Below the pieces are notes generated by a model. It worked only from the letters and a program-made list of their open reading frames with translations, was not told the origin of the DNA and ran no database searches. Made by a program: the position numbers and the translations under genes. From Mycobacterium sp. PS03-16 (GTDB lineage: Bacteria > Actinomycetota > Actinomycetes > Mycobacteriales > Mycobacteriaceae), in contig NZ_SPQO01000018.1 in assembly GCF_004570325.1 (NCBI RefSeq), positions 47,175 through 111,174 on the forward strand: DNA of 64,000 nt, written 5' to 3'. Below, piece after piece: positions 35,860 to 45,664 of the stretch (its first letter is position 1; each line of letters begins with the position of its first letter).

Positions 35860-37103
35860 CGCCTGAGCTCGACCACCAGGTGGCGGATGCCGGTGTGCCG
35901 GTTGCTGCGGGTCCACTCCACCGGCTCGACCACCCGCACCGAACCGAATCGGGTCAGCAATTCGGAGAACAGCACCCGCAGCTCGAGGCGCGCGAGGTTG
36001 GCGCCGAGGCAGTAGTGCACGCCGTAGCCGAATCCCAGGTGCGGGTTGGGTTTACGGGTGATGTCGAAGACTTCCGGAGCGGCGAAGACGGCGGCGTCCC
36101 GATTGGCCGAGCCTTCCCACACCTGCACCTTCTGGCCCGCCTCGATCGAACAGCCGCCCAGCTCGACCGCGCGGGTGGCGGTGCGGCGTTTCGACGGCGA
36201 CGGTGAGGTCCACCGGACCATCTCCTCCACGGCGGTGGGCAGCAGCGCCGGGTCGGTCCGCAGCGCCGCCAGCTGCGCCGGATGATCGGCCAGCGCGAGC
36301 AGACCCCCGGCGACGGCGTTGCGGGTGGTTTCCGCGCCGGCGCTGAACAACAGGCTGAAGAACAGATAGAGCTCGACGTCCGAGAGTGCAGGCAGCGAGT
36401 CGTCCAGGTCTGCGTTGGCGACCACCGACAGCATGTCGTCGGTCGGCTGCGCCCGCTTGGCCGCGATGAGCTCCATGCCGTAGCTGAACATCCGGGTGCC
36501 TGCGTCCTCGGCCGAGAGCCGACCGACCTGACCCAGTTCGGCCTTGCGGGCCCGGCCGAAGTCGAACTGCGGCTCGATGGCCTCGAACAGCCAGTGCCGT
36601 TCGCTCTCCGGAACGCCCAGCAGGATGCAGATCATCTGCATGGGCAGTTCGGCGGCGACGTCGACCAGGAAGTCGAACGGCTCCCCCGGTGTCAGCGCGT
36701 CGAGCAGCCGGCGCGTCCGCGCCCGCAGGTCGTCCTCGACCAGCCGGATCATCCGCGGGGTGAGGCCCGAACTCACCAGCCGCCGGATCTGCGCGTGCCG
36801 GGGGTCGTCCATCATGTTGAGCACCTGCCCCGCGATCGACAGGTCCTGCAGCAGCGTGCCCCCGTAGGGCCGGTCGCCGCCGGTCACCGATGAGTAGGTG
36901 TTCCAATCCCGCAGGACCGCAAGGGTTTCGGCGTGGGTGGCGACGGACCAGAAGCCCTCGCCGTCGGGGGTGTGCTCGGTGGGTTCGTGCCAGTACACCG
37001 GCGCAGCGCGCCGGTGCAGCGCGAACAGGTGGTGCGGGAAGCCGTCGGCGAAGTTGTCCAGATCAGTGAGGTCGATCTGCGACAGCCTCGCCGTCAGGCT
37101 CAC
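35856..37103 (-). CDS. cyp126: cytochrome P450, CYP126 family
   Basis: The 415-residue P450 has the I-helix oxygen-binding motif SAGAETTRN (about residues 250-258) and the heme-binding [14 protein letters not shown] with the thiolate C365. Sequence and position beside purB identify it as CYP126 (Rv0778), for which azole and ligand binding but no natural substrate are known. Its GTG start overlaps the purB stop (GTGA), so purine and P450 genes are co-expressed. Electrons must come from a ferredoxin encoded elsewhere in the genome. Confidence 0.92.
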   Translation of the reverse strand: MSLTARLSQIDLTDLDNFADGFPHHLFALHRRAAPVYWHEPTEHTPDGEGFWSVATHAETLAVLRDWNTYSSVTGGDRPYGGTLLQDLSIAGQVLNMMDDPRHAQIRRLVSSGLTPRMIRLVEDDLRARTRRLLDALTPGEPFDFLVDVAAELPMQMICILLGVPESERHWLFEAIEPQFDFGRARKAELGQVGRLSAEDAGTRMFSYGMELIAAKRAQPTDDMLSVVANADLDDSLPALSDVELYLFFSLLFSAGAETTRNAVAGGLLALADHPAQLAALRTDPALLPTAVEEMVRWTSPSPSKRRTATRAVELGGCSIEAGQKVQVWEGSANRDAAVFAAPEVFDITRKPNPHLGFGYGVHYCLGANLARLELRVLFSELLTRFGSVRVVEPVEWTRSNRHTGIRHLVVELRR

Positions 37104-38518
37104 AGGATGGCGCCGGAGGTGTACTTGGCCGCCTCCGGGTAGCGGCTGATCAGTTCGTCGACAGCCTGCGCGACCCGGTCGACCTGATCGGCGGCCGCGC
37201 CGGTGAAGGCCTGCTTGTCGGCCAGCGCATCGTCGAGCGCCACCCGGTCCAGCGGCAGCCGGGGGTCGGCGGCCAGCCGATCGAGCAGATCGGGCTCCTG
37301 CCCCTTCTCCCGCATCGCCAACGCCACCGCGACCGCGTGCTCCTTGATCACCTCGTGGGCGGCCTCACGGCCGACGCCGGCGCGCACCGCGGCGATGAGG
37401 ATGCGGGTGGTGGCCAGGAACGGCAGGTACCGGTCGAGTTCGCGCTGGATCACCGCGGGGTAGGCGCCGAACTCGTCGAGCACGGTGAGGAACGTCTCGG
37501 TCTGGCCGTCGATGGCGAAGAACGCGTCGGGAAGCGCGACGCGCCGCACGACCGAACAGAACACGTCACCCTCATTCCACTGCGCGCCGGCCAGTTCGGC
37601 GGCCATCGAGGCGTATCCGCGCAGCACCACCTGCAGGCCGTTGACCCGTTCGCACGAGCGGGTGTTCATCTTGTGCGGCATCGCCGAGCTGCCGACCTGT
37701 CCGGGCGCGAACCCCTCGGTCACCAGCTCGTGGCCGGCCATCAGCCGGATGGTGTGCGCCAGCGACGACGCCCCCGCTCCGAGCTGCACCAACGCGGAGA
37801 CGACGTCGTGGTCCAGCGACCGCGGGTAGACCTGCCCGACACTGGTGAACACGTCCTTGAAGCCGAGGAATTCGGCCACCCGCCGTTCCAGGTCGGCCAG
37901 CTTGGCGGTGTCGCCGCCGAACAGATCGAGCATGTCCTGCGCGGTGCCCATCGGGCCCTTGATGCCGCGCAGCGGGTAGCGCGCGATCAGCTCCTCGACG
38001 CGCTGCAGCGCGATCAGCGTCTCCTCGGCGGCCGACGCGAACCGCTTGCCCAGCGTGGTCGCCTGGGCGGCGACGTTGTGACTGCGCCCGGCCATCACGA
38101 GTTCGCGGTAGCTGACCGCTCGCTCGGCCAGCCGCGCCACCACGGCCACCCCATGGGCGTGCACCAGCTCCAGTGAACGGCGGATCTGGAGCTGCTCGAC
38201 GTTCTCGGTGAGGTCGCGGCTGGTCATGCCCTTGTGGACGTGCTCGTGGCCGGCGAGCGCGTTGAACTCCTCGATGCGGGCCTTGACGTCGTGGCGGGTC
38301 ACCCGTTCCCGCGCGGCGATCGACCCCAGGTCGACGCGCTCGAGCGCTCGTTCGTAGTCGGCCACCACCCCGTCGGGAACGCTGACACCGAGCTCGGCCT
38401 GCGCGCGCAGCACCGCCAACCACAGCCGGCGCTCCGCGACGATCTTGGCCTCCGGTGACCAGATCGCCACCATGTCCTCGCTGGCGTAGCGGTTGGCCAG
38501 TACGTTCGGGATCGTCAC
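37100..38518 (-). CDS. purB: adenylosuccinate lyase
   Basis: PurB (472 residues) splits fumarate from SAICAR and from adenylosuccinate, acting twice in purine synthesis. The start [20 protein letters not shown] (GTG 38518) matches the mycobacterial enzyme in position and length (Rv0777). Family segments are [38 protein letters not shown] and the signature [20 protein letters not shown] with the catalytic loop serine. A TAAGCT hexamer eight bases upstream gives a very short leader. Confidence 0.97.
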   Translation of the reverse strand: MTIPNVLANRYASEDMVAIWSPEAKIVAERRLWLAVLRAQAELGVSVPDGVVADYERALERVDLGSIAARERVTRHDVKARIEEFNALAGHEHVHKGMTSRDLTENVEQLQIRRSLELVHAHGVAVVARLAERAVSYRELVMAGRSHNVAAQATTLGKRFASAAEETLIALQRVEELIARYPLRGIKGPMGTAQDMLDLFGGDTAKLADLERRVAEFLGFKDVFTSVGQVYPRSLDHDVVSALVQLGAGASSLAHTIRLMAGHELVTEGFAPGQVGSSAMPHKMNTRSCERVNGLQVVLRGYASMAAELAGAQWNEGDVFCSVVRRVALPDAFFAIDGQTETFLTVLDEFGAYPAVIQRELDRYLPFLATTRILIAAVRAGVGREAAHEVIKEHAVAVALAMREKGQEPDLLDRLAADPRLPLDRVALDDALADKQAFTGAAADQVDRVAQAVDELISRYPEAAKYTSGAIL

Positions 38519-38558
38519 AGACACACAGCTTACGGCGGCGGACAGGCACAGTAGTCGG

Positions 38559-39287
38559 ATGCACTTCGTCGGCATCGACCTCGCCTGGGGTGAGCGCAAC
38601 CCGACCGGCGTCGCGGTCGCCGATGCCGCAGGCCGGCTGGTGCACGTCGCGGCCGCGCGGTCGGACGCCGAGATCGTGGCCACGCTGCGGCCCTACACCG
38701 CGGGGCCGGCACTCGTCGCGATCGACGCTCCGCTGGTGGTGACCAACCCGGTGGGCAACCGGCCGTGCGAGGCGGCGCTCAACCGGGACTTCCGGGCGTT
38801 CGACGCGGGCGCGCACCCGTCCAACACCAGCCGCCCGTGGTTCGCCGAGGGCACCCGCGGCGCGAGGATCGCCGCGGCGCTCGGCCGGCCGGCGATCGAG
38901 GTGTATCCGCATGCGGCGACGGTCGCGCTGTTCGGGCTGCCGAAGACGTTGAAGTACAAGCAGAAGCCCGGCCGCGACATCGGCCTGCTGCGCGCCGAGC
39001 TGCTGCGGCTGATGGACTTGATCGAAGGCCTCGCCGGGGCGACACCCGGCCTGCACGTCGCCGGACATCCGGAGTGGAGGGGCCTGCGGCGGGCCGTGCG
39101 GTCGGCCACCCGCAAGTCGGACCTGCGGCGCGCCGAGGATCCGGTCGACGCGGTGGTGTGCGCCTACGTCGCGTTGTTCGCCGACCGCCGCCCGGACGAC
39201 GTCACCGCCTACGGCGACGACGCAGGCGGGTGCATCGTGACCCCGACGCTCACTCCGGCCGGTCGGCCAGATGCGTCGGGTCGGTGA
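38559..39287 (+). CDS. DUF429 RNase-H-like protein (Rv0776c family)
   Basis: The 242-residue protein begins MHFVGIDLAWGERNPTGVAV, the N-terminal acidic strand of the DUF429 family, which has an RNase-H-like fold and is often called a predicted nuclease. AIDAPLVVTNPVGNRPCE and AEDPVDAVVCAYVA carry further conserved acidic residues suitable for metal binding. Activity has not been shown for this family. The 3' end overlaps the convergent permease gene by 38 bases. Confidence 0.82.
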   Translation: MHFVGIDLAWGERNPTGVAVADAAGRLVHVAAARSDAEIVATLRPYTAGPALVAIDAPLVVTNPVGNRPCEAALNRDFRAFDAGAHPSNTSRPWFAEGTRGARIAAALGRPAIEVYPHAATVALFGLPKTLKYKQKPGRDIGLLRAELLRLMDLIEGLAGATPGLHVAGHPEWRGLRRAVRSATRKSDLRRAEDPVDAVVCAYVALFADRRPDDVTAYGDDAGGCIVTPTLTPAGRPDASGR

Positions 39288-40674
39288 TGCCGGGGCCGCG
39301 GATGCCGAGCTGCCGATTGATCAGCATGGTCACGAAGAACAGCACGATGCCGACCCCGATCAGGATGAGCGCGACGTAGTACTGCTGCGCGGGCCGCCCG
39401 GACAGGGGTGTCACGAGGTACACCGATGCCGCGAACCCGATGACCGGTAGCGCGGTCGGGGTCCTGAAGTGTCCGCCCTCGGCGCGAACGTCGCGCCGCA
39501 GCCGCAGCACGGCGACATTGACCACCGCGAACACCGCGAGCAGCAGCAGGGAGGTGGTTCCGCCGAGCACGGTGATCGCACTGCTGCTGGCGAACACGCT
39601 GACGTAGAGGATGAGCCCGAACGCGATCACGGTGGTGAAGATGATCGCCACCCACGGGGTCAGGCGACGGGGGTGCACGGTGCCCAACACCGGCGGCAAC
39701 ACGTGCTGGCGGGCCATGCCGTAGATCAACCGGCTGGCCATGAGCATGTTGATCAGCGCGGTGTTGGAGACGGCGAACATCGAGATGAACGGGAAGATGT
39801 CGTCGATCGGCAGACCGGGTGCACCCGCCTTGACCACCTCGACCAGCGGGGTGTCGCTGTCGGCGAGGGTGCCGACGGGTACCAGCGCCACCGCCACGAC
39901 CGCGACGAGCATGTAGATGATGCCGGCGATGGTCAGCCCGGACAGCAGGACCTTGGGGAAGGTCTTGACCGGATCCTTGGTCTCCTCGGCCATGTTGACC
40001 GAGTCCTCGAAGCCGACCATCGCGAAGAAGGCCAGCGACGTCGCCGCGGTGACGGCCATGAACGCGCTCTTCTCCCCGTCGGTGTCGAACGCCACGACGC
40101 GGGCCCAGTCGATGTCGCCGCCGCGGGTGAAGGCCCAGAGGCCGACGAACAACACCAGCATGAGGCCGGTGGCCTCGATGATGGTGAGGACAACGTTGAG
40201 TTTGATGCTCTCCCCGACACCGCGCAGGTTCACCGCCGCCAGTAATGCCATGAAAACCAGCGCGATGATCGCGATACCAGCTGTCCCCCAGGCCAATCCG
40301 AACCCCTCGACGAAGTTCGACCCGAAGAACCTCGAGGCTGTCGATGCCGACGTGATGCCCGAGCACATCACCACGAAGGCCACCAGGAACGTCACGAACT
40401 GCACGCCGAATGCCTTGTGTGCGTACAACGCTGCGCCGGCGGCCTGCGGATACTTGGTAACCAGCTCGAGGTAGCTGAACGCGGTGATGGTGGCGATCAG
40501 GAATGCCACGAGGAACGGAAGCCACGCCGCGCCACCGACTTCGGCGGCGACGTCCCCGGTCAGGGCGTACACACCGGTGCCCAGGATATCGCCCACGACG
40601 AACAACAGCAGCAGGCCGGGGCCCATGACACGACGCAGTGCCGGCTGTTCCTCGACGGTGTCTGGCTGGCTCAT
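39250..40674 (-). CDS. APC-superfamily amino acid permease
   Basis: A 474-residue transporter with 12 predicted membrane helices. The first helix region GPGLLLLFVVGDILGTGVYALTG and the GFEDSVNMAEETKDP segment are typical of APC-family amino acid/polyamine permeases of the eukaryal-like ethanolamine/cationic type. It would move an amino acid or amine with protons across the cytoplasmic membrane; the substrate is not readable. ATG 40674 follows GGAGC at a good distance. A TetR gene lies upstream on the same strand. Confidence 0.88.
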   Translation of the reverse strand: MSQPDTVEEQPALRRVMGPGLLLLFVVGDILGTGVYALTGDVAAEVGGAAWLPFLVAFLIATITAFSYLELVTKYPQAAGAALYAHKAFGVQFVTFLVAFVVMCSGITSASTASRFFGSNFVEGFGLAWGTAGIAIIALVFMALLAAVNLRGVGESIKLNVVLTIIEATGLMLVLFVGLWAFTRGGDIDWARVVAFDTDGEKSAFMAVTAATSLAFFAMVGFEDSVNMAEETKDPVKTFPKVLLSGLTIAGIIYMLVAVVAVALVPVGTLADSDTPLVEVVKAGAPGLPIDDIFPFISMFAVSNTALINMLMASRLIYGMARQHVLPPVLGTVHPRRLTPWVAIIFTTVIAFGLILYVSVFASSSAITVLGGTTSLLLLAVFAVVNVAVLRLRRDVRAEGGHFRTPTALPVIGFAASVYLVTPLSGRPAQQYYVALILIGVGIVLFFVTMLINRQLGIRGPGITDPTHLADRPE

Positions 40675-40768
40675 GGGCTCCTCCGACGTCGACTCGATGA
40701 AAGGTCCATCATCGACCAGCCGTCCCCGCACCGCAGGGTCATTGCCGCAATCAGCGGCAAAGCGGTGG

Positions 40769-41380
40769 TCAGCCGACCGGGGCGAGGACGTCGATGACGT
40801 CGATCAGCGTCGCCCGGGCGGTGGCCCTGGGGCCGTCGCCGTCGCCGACCAGCGCGGCGACCACCGCACCGTCGACGGCGCAGACCAGCGCCGTCAGATA
40901 CTCCGCGCGCACCGACCGGCCGGAGCGTTCGACCACCTCCACGACGGCGTCCGTGCGCTGCTGGAGGATCCGGCGCTGGATGTCGCGCAGCGCCGGCTGC
41001 CGGGCGCAGGCGATGTAGCGCTCGTACCGGGAGATGATCTCCTCACTGCCCCGCGCGCTGAGCGCATCGCCGAGCAGCAGGTCCACCAGGACGTCGGCGG
41101 TGGACTCCGCGCCGCGGCGCCGCCGCGACAGCGCCGCGACGCGGCGGCGCAACTGGTCGGCTTCCCGGAGGCCGACGTACTCGACGGCGTTGGCGATCAG
41201 ATCGTCCAGCGACGAGAAGTAGTAGGTGGTCGACGCCAGCGGCAGCCCCGCTCGCCGCGCCACCGCCCGGTGGCGCACGGCGTCGAATCCGCCCTCGCAC
41301 AGCAGATCAGCGGCCGCGCTGACCAGCGCGTAGCGCCGACGTTCTCCTTTGGGAGTGACTGCTGCCGTCACGCATTGCAT
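40769..41380 (-). CDS. TetR-family regulator (Rv0775 type)
   Basis: A 203-residue TetR protein with HTH region GERRRYALVSAAADLL to VARRAGLPLASTTYYFSSLDDLI (about residues 11-60). The body is the ligand-binding domain with RRRRG-rich helices. The Rv0775 counterpart also lies next to Rv0774c, as here, where the esterase gene diverges about 100 bp away, so esterase and permease are candidate targets. A GTG three codons downstream could be the start. Confidence 0.85.
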   Translation of the reverse strand: MQCVTAAVTPKGERRRYALVSAAADLLCEGGFDAVRHRAVARRAGLPLASTTYYFSSLDDLIANAVEYVGLREADQLRRRVAALSRRRRGAESTADVLVDLLLGDALSARGSEEIISRYERYIACARQPALRDIQRRILQQRTDAVVEVVERSGRSVRAEYLTALVCAVDGAVVAALVGDGDGPRATARATLIDVIDVLAPVG

Positions 41381-41480
41381 GCTGCCAGCCACCGGGGTGC
41401 GGCACCGTCGTTTCGACCAATCCCCAGCCATTAATCAGACAAGCCGGCGCGGGTCGGTCCCGTGTCGGCACGGTGGCATG

Positions 41481-42365
41481 ATGGCCGCCATGTCTGCCCA
41501 GCTCAACCGCCGCACCGTCCTGCGCCTCGCCGCGGGCGTGGCGGCGGGCGCCGCGGGTGCGCACGCCCTGGCCGCGACGCCGGACCCGGTTGCCGGCCGT
41601 CCCGTCGCGCTGACCGGCCGGGGCGCGCCGATGCCGCTGTCCCCGCCGTCGGCCGCCCCGACGTATGTGACCGGATCGTTCGTGTCGGCCGCCCGCGGCG
41701 GCGTCACGACCAACTTCGCGATCGCCCGCCCGCCGGGACAGCAGACCGCGCTGCGTCCGGTGATCGCCCTGCACGGGAAGGGCGCCGACGCGGCGCAGGT
41801 GATGGCCGGTGGGGTCGAGCAGGGGCTGGCGCAGGCGGTGTCGGCGGGTCTGCCCGCGTTCGCCGTGGTGGCCGTCGACGGCGGCGGAAGCTATTGGCAC
41901 CGGCGAAAGTCGGGCGAGGACTCCGGGGCGATGGTGCTCGACGAGCTGCTGCCGATGCTCGGCGACCACGGCCTGGACACGTCGCGCGTCGGCTTCCTGG
42001 GCTGGTCGATGGGCGGATACGGCGCACTGCTGCTGGGCGCCCGGCTGGGCCCGGCCCGCACCGCGGCGATCTGCGCGGTCAGCCCGGCGCTGTGGACATC
42101 CGCGGGCGCCGCGGCGCCGGGCGCGTTCGACGGCGCCGAGGACTACGCCGCCAACAGCGTGTGGGGGCTGCCGGAGTTCGCGTCGATTCCGATCCGGATC
42201 GACTGCGGCACATCGGATCCGTTCTACGCGGCGACGCAGGAATTCATCGCCCAGCTGCCGAATCCGCCGGCCGGGGGCTTCTCCCCCGGCGGACACGACG
42301 CCGGTTTCTGGAGCTCACAGCTGCCCGCCGAGATCTCGTGGATGGCGCCGCTGCTGACGGCGTGA
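41481..42365 (+). CDS. exported esterase (Tat signal), Rv0774c family
   Basis: The 294-residue product has a twin-arginine signal (LNRRTVLRLAAG, then a hydrophobic stretch to about residue 35). The mature part is an alpha/beta-hydrolase of the antigen-85/esterase-D type, with the nucleophile elbow GWSMGGYG and a late FSPGGHDAGFW segment carrying the histidine. In M. tuberculosis the homolog Rv0774c is reported as an esterase active on short-chain lipids. It should act outside the membrane. Three in-frame ATGs (41478, 41481, 41490) occur; the exact one is not decidable. Confidence 0.82.
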   Translation: MAAMSAQLNRRTVLRLAAGVAAGAAGAHALAATPDPVAGRPVALTGRGAPMPLSPPSAAPTYVTGSFVSAARGGVTTNFAIARPPGQQTALRPVIALHGKGADAAQVMAGGVEQGLAQAVSAGLPAFAVVAVDGGGSYWHRRKSGEDSGAMVLDELLPMLGDHGLDTSRVGFLGWSMGGYGALLLGARLGPARTAAICAVSPALWTSAGAAAPGAFDGAEDYAANSVWGLPEFASIPIRIDCGTSDPFYAATQEFIAQLPNPPAGGFSPGGHDAGFWSSQLPAEISWMAPLLTA

Positions 42366-42369
42366 GCGC

Positions 42370-43638
42370 CTAGAGCCGGATGCGGCCTTCGGCGGCGGCT
42401 TGACCGATGTCGCCGCGGAAGTGGCTGCCCGGCAACCGGATCGACGACACGGTGCCGTATGCCGCGGCGCGGGCGCTGTCGAGGTCGGCGCCGGTGCCCA
42501 CCACGGCGAGCACCCGGCCGCCGGAGGACACGACCGCGCCGTCCTCGCGCCGGGTGGTGCCGGCGTGCAGGACGCCGTCGGCCTCCGCACCGTGGATCAC
42601 ATCGCCGACCCGCGGCCGGCCCGGATAGTTCTCCGCGGCGATCACCACGGTCACCGCGGCGCCGTCGCGCCACTGCAGCGGCGGGAAGTCGGCGAGCCGG
42701 CCGGTCGCGGCGGCGTGCAGCAACTGCGCGAGCGGTGAGTCCAGCAGCGCGAGCACCGACTCGGTCTCCGGGTCGCCGAACCGGCAGTTGAACTCCACCA
42801 CGGCCGGTCCGCGCGAGGTGATGGCCAGGCCGGCGTAGAGCAGTCCGGAGAACGAGCTCCCCCGGCGGACCAATTCGGCCGCAACGGGTTTGACGATCTC
42901 GTCGACGATCTGGGCGTTCACCTCGGCGGGCAGCCAGGGCAGCGGCGCGTAGGCGCCCATGCCGCCGGTGTTGGGCCCGCTGTCGCCGTCGCCCACCCGT
43001 TTGAAGTCCTGCGCGGCAAGTAACGGCACCACGGTCTCGCCGTCGACGACGCAGAACAGCGACACCTCGGGTCCGTCGAGGAACGATTCGAGCAGAACCG
43101 GGTGCCCGGCGTCGAGGAGTCCGGCGGCGTGCGCGCGGGCGGCGTCGCGGTCGGTGGTGACCACCACGCCCTTGCCCGCGGCCAGGCCGTCGTCCTTGAC
43201 CACCCACGCGGCCTCGCCGGCGGGCGGGCCGAACCGGTCGAGCGCGGCGTCGAGGTGGGCAGGGTTGTCGACGATCTCACTGGTCGCGGTGCGCACCCCC
43301 GCCGCGGCCATCACGTCCTTGGCGAACTGTTTGGAGCCTTCGATGCGGGCGGCGTCGCGGGTGGGACCGAAGCAGGCGATGCCGGCGGCGCGCACGGCAT
43401 CGGCGACACCGAGCACCAGCGGCACCTCGGGCCCGATCACCACGAGGTCGGCGTCGATGCTGCGGGCCAGCGCGGCGACCGCCTCACCGGAGGTGACGTC
43501 GACCTCGTGCTGGTCGGCCAGCGTCGCGGTGCCCGCGTTGCCGGGGGCCACGGCCAGCCCCTCGACCTCGGGGTCGCGGCGCAGCGCGAGCAGCAGGGCA
43601 TGTTCACGGGCACCGGATCCGATCACCAGGACGCGCAC
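42370..43638 (-). CDS. purD: phosphoribosylamine-glycine ligase (GAR synthetase)
   Basis: PurD (422 residues) couples phosphoribosylamine to glycine with ATP in the second step of purine synthesis. [19 protein letters not shown] is the family N-terminus; an ATP-grasp domain follows with [18 protein letters not shown] and [21 protein letters not shown] hexamer six bases before the GTG start predicts leaderless transcription. The convergent esterase gene ends four bases away. Confidence 0.97.
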   Translation of the reverse strand: MRVLVIGSGAREHALLLALRRDPEVEGLAVAPGNAGTATLADQHEVDVTSGEAVAALARSIDADLVVIGPEVPLVLGVADAVRAAGIACFGPTRDAARIEGSKQFAKDVMAAAGVRTATSEIVDNPAHLDAALDRFGPPAGEAAWVVKDDGLAAGKGVVVTTDRDAARAHAAGLLDAGHPVLLESFLDGPEVSLFCVVDGETVVPLLAAQDFKRVGDGDSGPNTGGMGAYAPLPWLPAEVNAQIVDEIVKPVAAELVRRGSSFSGLLYAGLAITSRGPAVVEFNCRFGDPETESVLALLDSPLAQLLHAAATGRLADFPPLQWRDGAAVTVVIAAENYPGRPRVGDVIHGAEADGVLHAGTTRREDGAVVSSGGRVLAVVGTGADLDSARAAAYGTVSSIRLPGSHFRGDIGQAAAEGRIRL

Positions 43639-43644
43639 ATCTGC

Positions 43645-43650
43645 ACCCTA
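43645..43650 (-). promoter_or_regulatory. -10 element (TAGGGT) for leaderless purD
   Basis: Minus-strand TAGGGT is separated by six bases (43639-43644) from the GTG at 43638. Confidence 0.5.
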
Positions 43651-43664
43651 ATGCCCGGCTCCGG

Positions 43665-43691
43665 CCATACACTTGACAGCGCTGTGTATGG
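43665..43691. promoter_or_regulatory. inverted repeat CCATACAC-N11-GTGTATGG upstream of the CYP125-like gene
   Basis: Two perfect 8-base arms (43665-43672 and 43684-43691) are placed 43 bases before the P450 ATG and 15 bases from the purD -10 element. The centre contains TTGACA. The symmetry and position suggest an operator for a TetR protein; the TetR gene immediately downstream of the P450 is the first candidate. Confidence 0.55.
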
Positions 43692-43733
43692 TCGATCGCA
43701 GAGTGGTCACCGTCACAGTGAGGAGGTCGACCG

Positions 43734-44969
43734 ATGACGACCATGGAGAAGGGGTGCCCCTTCGGCCCCGGGTACGACTTCACCGACCCCGACGTCCTAC
43801 TGCACGGCATCCCGGTGGCGGAGTTCGCCGAACTGCGCCGCACCGCGCCGGTGTGGTGGAACGAGCAGTCGGAGTCGATCTTCGACGACGGCGGCTACTG
43901 GGTGATCAGCCGCCACGAGGACATCAAGGCCATCTCTCGCAACGGCGACCTGTGGTCCACGAACGCCAAGGGCGCGGTGATGCGGCTGCCCGACGGGGTG
44001 ACCGCCGAACAACTCGACCTGACCAAGGCGCTGCTGATCAATCACGACGCGCCCGAACACACCCGGCTGCGCAAGATCGTGTCCCGGCTCTTCACGCCGC
44101 GGGCGGTGGCCGCGCTGGAAGAGAAACTGGCGGTGGCCGCCCACACGATCGTGGCCGCCGCAGCCGAACGGGACTCCGGCAACTTCGTGGACGACATCGC
44201 GATGCGCCTGCCGCTGCAGGCGATCGCCGACCTGATCGGTGTTCCCGAGAACGATCGGGAGAAGTTGTTTCACTGGACCAACTGCATCATGAACACCGAT
44301 GATCCGGACTTCGACTCGGATCCGACCACCGCCAATGCCGAGTTGATGGGTTATGCCTACGCGATGGCCGAGGAGCGCAGGCGCTGCCCGGCCGACGACA
44401 TCGTCACCCGGCTGATCCAGGCTGACGTCGATGGGGAGTCTCTGGGCGACGTGGAGTTCGCATTCTTCGTCATCCTGCTCGCGGTGGCGGGCAACGAGAC
44501 CACCCGCAATGCCATGACGCACGGGATGAACGCGTTCTTCGAGCACCCCGACCAGTGGGAGCTGTTCAAGCGCGACCGTCCGGACACCGCGGCCGACGAG
44601 ATCGTCCGGTGGGCCACCCCGGTGCACTGCTTCCAGCGCACCGCGCTGGCCGACGTGGAACTCGGCGGGGTGACGATCCGCGCGGGGCAACGCGCCGGCC
44701 TGTTCTACAGTTCGGCCAACTTCGACGAGGACGTGTTCGAGTCCCCGTTCCGGTTCGACATCCTGCGGAACCCCAACCCGCACCTTGGCTTCGGCGGCAA
44801 CGGCGCGCACTACTGCATCGGTGCGAACCTGGCCCGGATGGAGATCAAGCTGATCTTCAACGAGATCGCCGACCAGATCCCCGACATCGCCAAACGGGGC
44901 GAGCCGCAACGGCTGCGGTCGGGCTGGATCAACGGCGTCAAGGAGTTGCCGGTCAGCTACCGGGGCTGA
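43734..44969 (+). CDS. cytochrome P450, CYP125-like (steroid oxidase type)
   Basis: The 411-residue P450 follows the pattern of CYP125, the enzyme that oxidises the terminal methyl of the cholesterol side chain: GYDFTDPDVLLHGIPVAEF, LINHDAPEHTRLRKIVSRLF, I-helix LAVAGNETTRNAM and the heme loop FGGNGAHYCIGANLARM with C361. It is probably a paralog, because CYP125 proper sits in the cholesterol cluster with igr genes that are absent here. The substrate is therefore a sterol or long branched lipid by inference. GAGGAGG-type Shine-Dalgarno (AGGAGG at 43721-43726) precedes the ATG. A TetR gene follows by 25 bases. Confidence 0.88.
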   Translation: MTTMEKGCPFGPGYDFTDPDVLLHGIPVAEFAELRRTAPVWWNEQSESIFDDGGYWVISRHEDIKAISRNGDLWSTNAKGAVMRLPDGVTAEQLDLTKALLINHDAPEHTRLRKIVSRLFTPRAVAALEEKLAVAAHTIVAAAAERDSGNFVDDIAMRLPLQAIADLIGVPENDREKLFHWTNCIMNTDDPDFDSDPTTANAELMGYAYAMAEERRRCPADDIVTRLIQADVDGESLGDVEFAFFVILLAVAGNETTRNAMTHGMNAFFEHPDQWELFKRDRPDTAADEIVRWATPVHCFQRTALADVELGGVTIRAGQRAGLFYSSANFDEDVFESPFRFDILRNPNPHLGFGGNGAHYCIGANLARMEIKLIFNEIADQIPDIAKRGEPQRLRSGWINGVKELPVSYRG

Positions 44970-44982
44970 CGGGGCGCGCACG

Positions 44983-44988
44983 TACCAT
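44983..44988 (+). promoter_or_regulatory. -10 element (TACCAT) of the TetR gene at 44995
   Basis: TACCAT is followed by six bases and the ATG at 44995, so this regulator can be expressed from its own leaderless mRNA in addition to read-through from the P450 gene. Confidence 0.45.
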
Positions 44989-44994
44989 CTGCGC

Positions 44995-45591
44995 ATGCGC
45001 ACCCACGGCTGGTCCGGTTCGGCGCCGGCCAGCGACGCCGAGGCCGTCGAGCGGATTTTGGCGGCCGCCGGTAAGGCGATCGACGAACGCGGCGCGGACC
45101 TGAGCATCGCCGATGTGGCCCGCACCCTCGGTGTCACCCGCCAGACCGTCTACCGCTACTTCCCGAGTACTGAGGCGCTGCTCGTCGAGGCGGCGGTGCA
45201 TGCGGCCACCGGCTTCCTGGACCGGCTGGCCGACCACGTCCACGGCGTCACCGAGCCGGTCGAGGCGGTGACCGAGGCGATCGCGACGGCGCTGGAGTGG
45301 CTGCCCAAGGACAAGCACATCGGTCTGCTGGTCACCCCCGGCCGCGCCGACGTCCACTCCGAATCGGTGACCTCGGATGTGGCGCTGCAGTTCGCGACGG
45401 CGATGGTGCGGCGGTTCGACGTGGACTGGGCCGCGCTGGGCTACACCGATGCCGACCTCGACGAGCTGGCCGAGTACCTGCTGCGGATCATCCAGTCGTT
45501 CGTCGTCGACCCCGGTCGCCCGCCGCGCACCGGCGAGGCGCTGCGCGGATTCCTGCGCCGCTGGGTCGGCGCCGCGGTGCGCCAACCCTGA
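44995..45591 (+). CDS. TetR-family regulator next to the CYP125-like gene
   Basis: A 198-residue TetR protein. The HTH lies in ILAAAGKAIDERGADLSIADVARTL and TRQTVYRYFPSTEALLVEAA (about residues 19-65), and the remaining helices form the effector domain. It directly follows the P450 gene, so it probably controls that gene through the inverted repeat at 43665-43691. The effector may be the P450 substrate or a CoA derivative. Confidence 0.85.
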   Translation: MRTHGWSGSAPASDAEAVERILAAAGKAIDERGADLSIADVARTLGVTRQTVYRYFPSTEALLVEAAVHAATGFLDRLADHVHGVTEPVEAVTEAIATALEWLPKDKHIGLLVTPGRADVHSESVTSDVALQFATAMVRRFDVDWAALGYTDADLDELAEYLLRIIQSFVVDPGRPPRTGEALRGFLRRWVGAAVRQP

Positions 45592-45598
45592 CGCCTTC

Positions 45599-45658
45599 GT
45601 TGAGACTGCTCACAGATCGCGAAATCCGCCATTGTCGCGATCTGAGTACAGACTCAAC
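45599..45658. terminator. bidirectional terminator hairpin
   Basis: AGATCGCGA and TCGCGATCT pair around a loop of about a dozen bases, and outer arms GTTGAGACTG/CAGACTCAAC pair with one mismatch; the whole spans 60 bases. It separates the TetR gene (stop 45591) from the convergent gene that ends at 45665. Confidence 0.7.
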
Positions 45659-45664
45659 GCAGAC

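Noticed and set aside
37103..38518. Insertion sequence or prophage remnants
   Set aside because: None seen in this or any other part: no transposase, integrase or att-like duplicates were recognised in the window.
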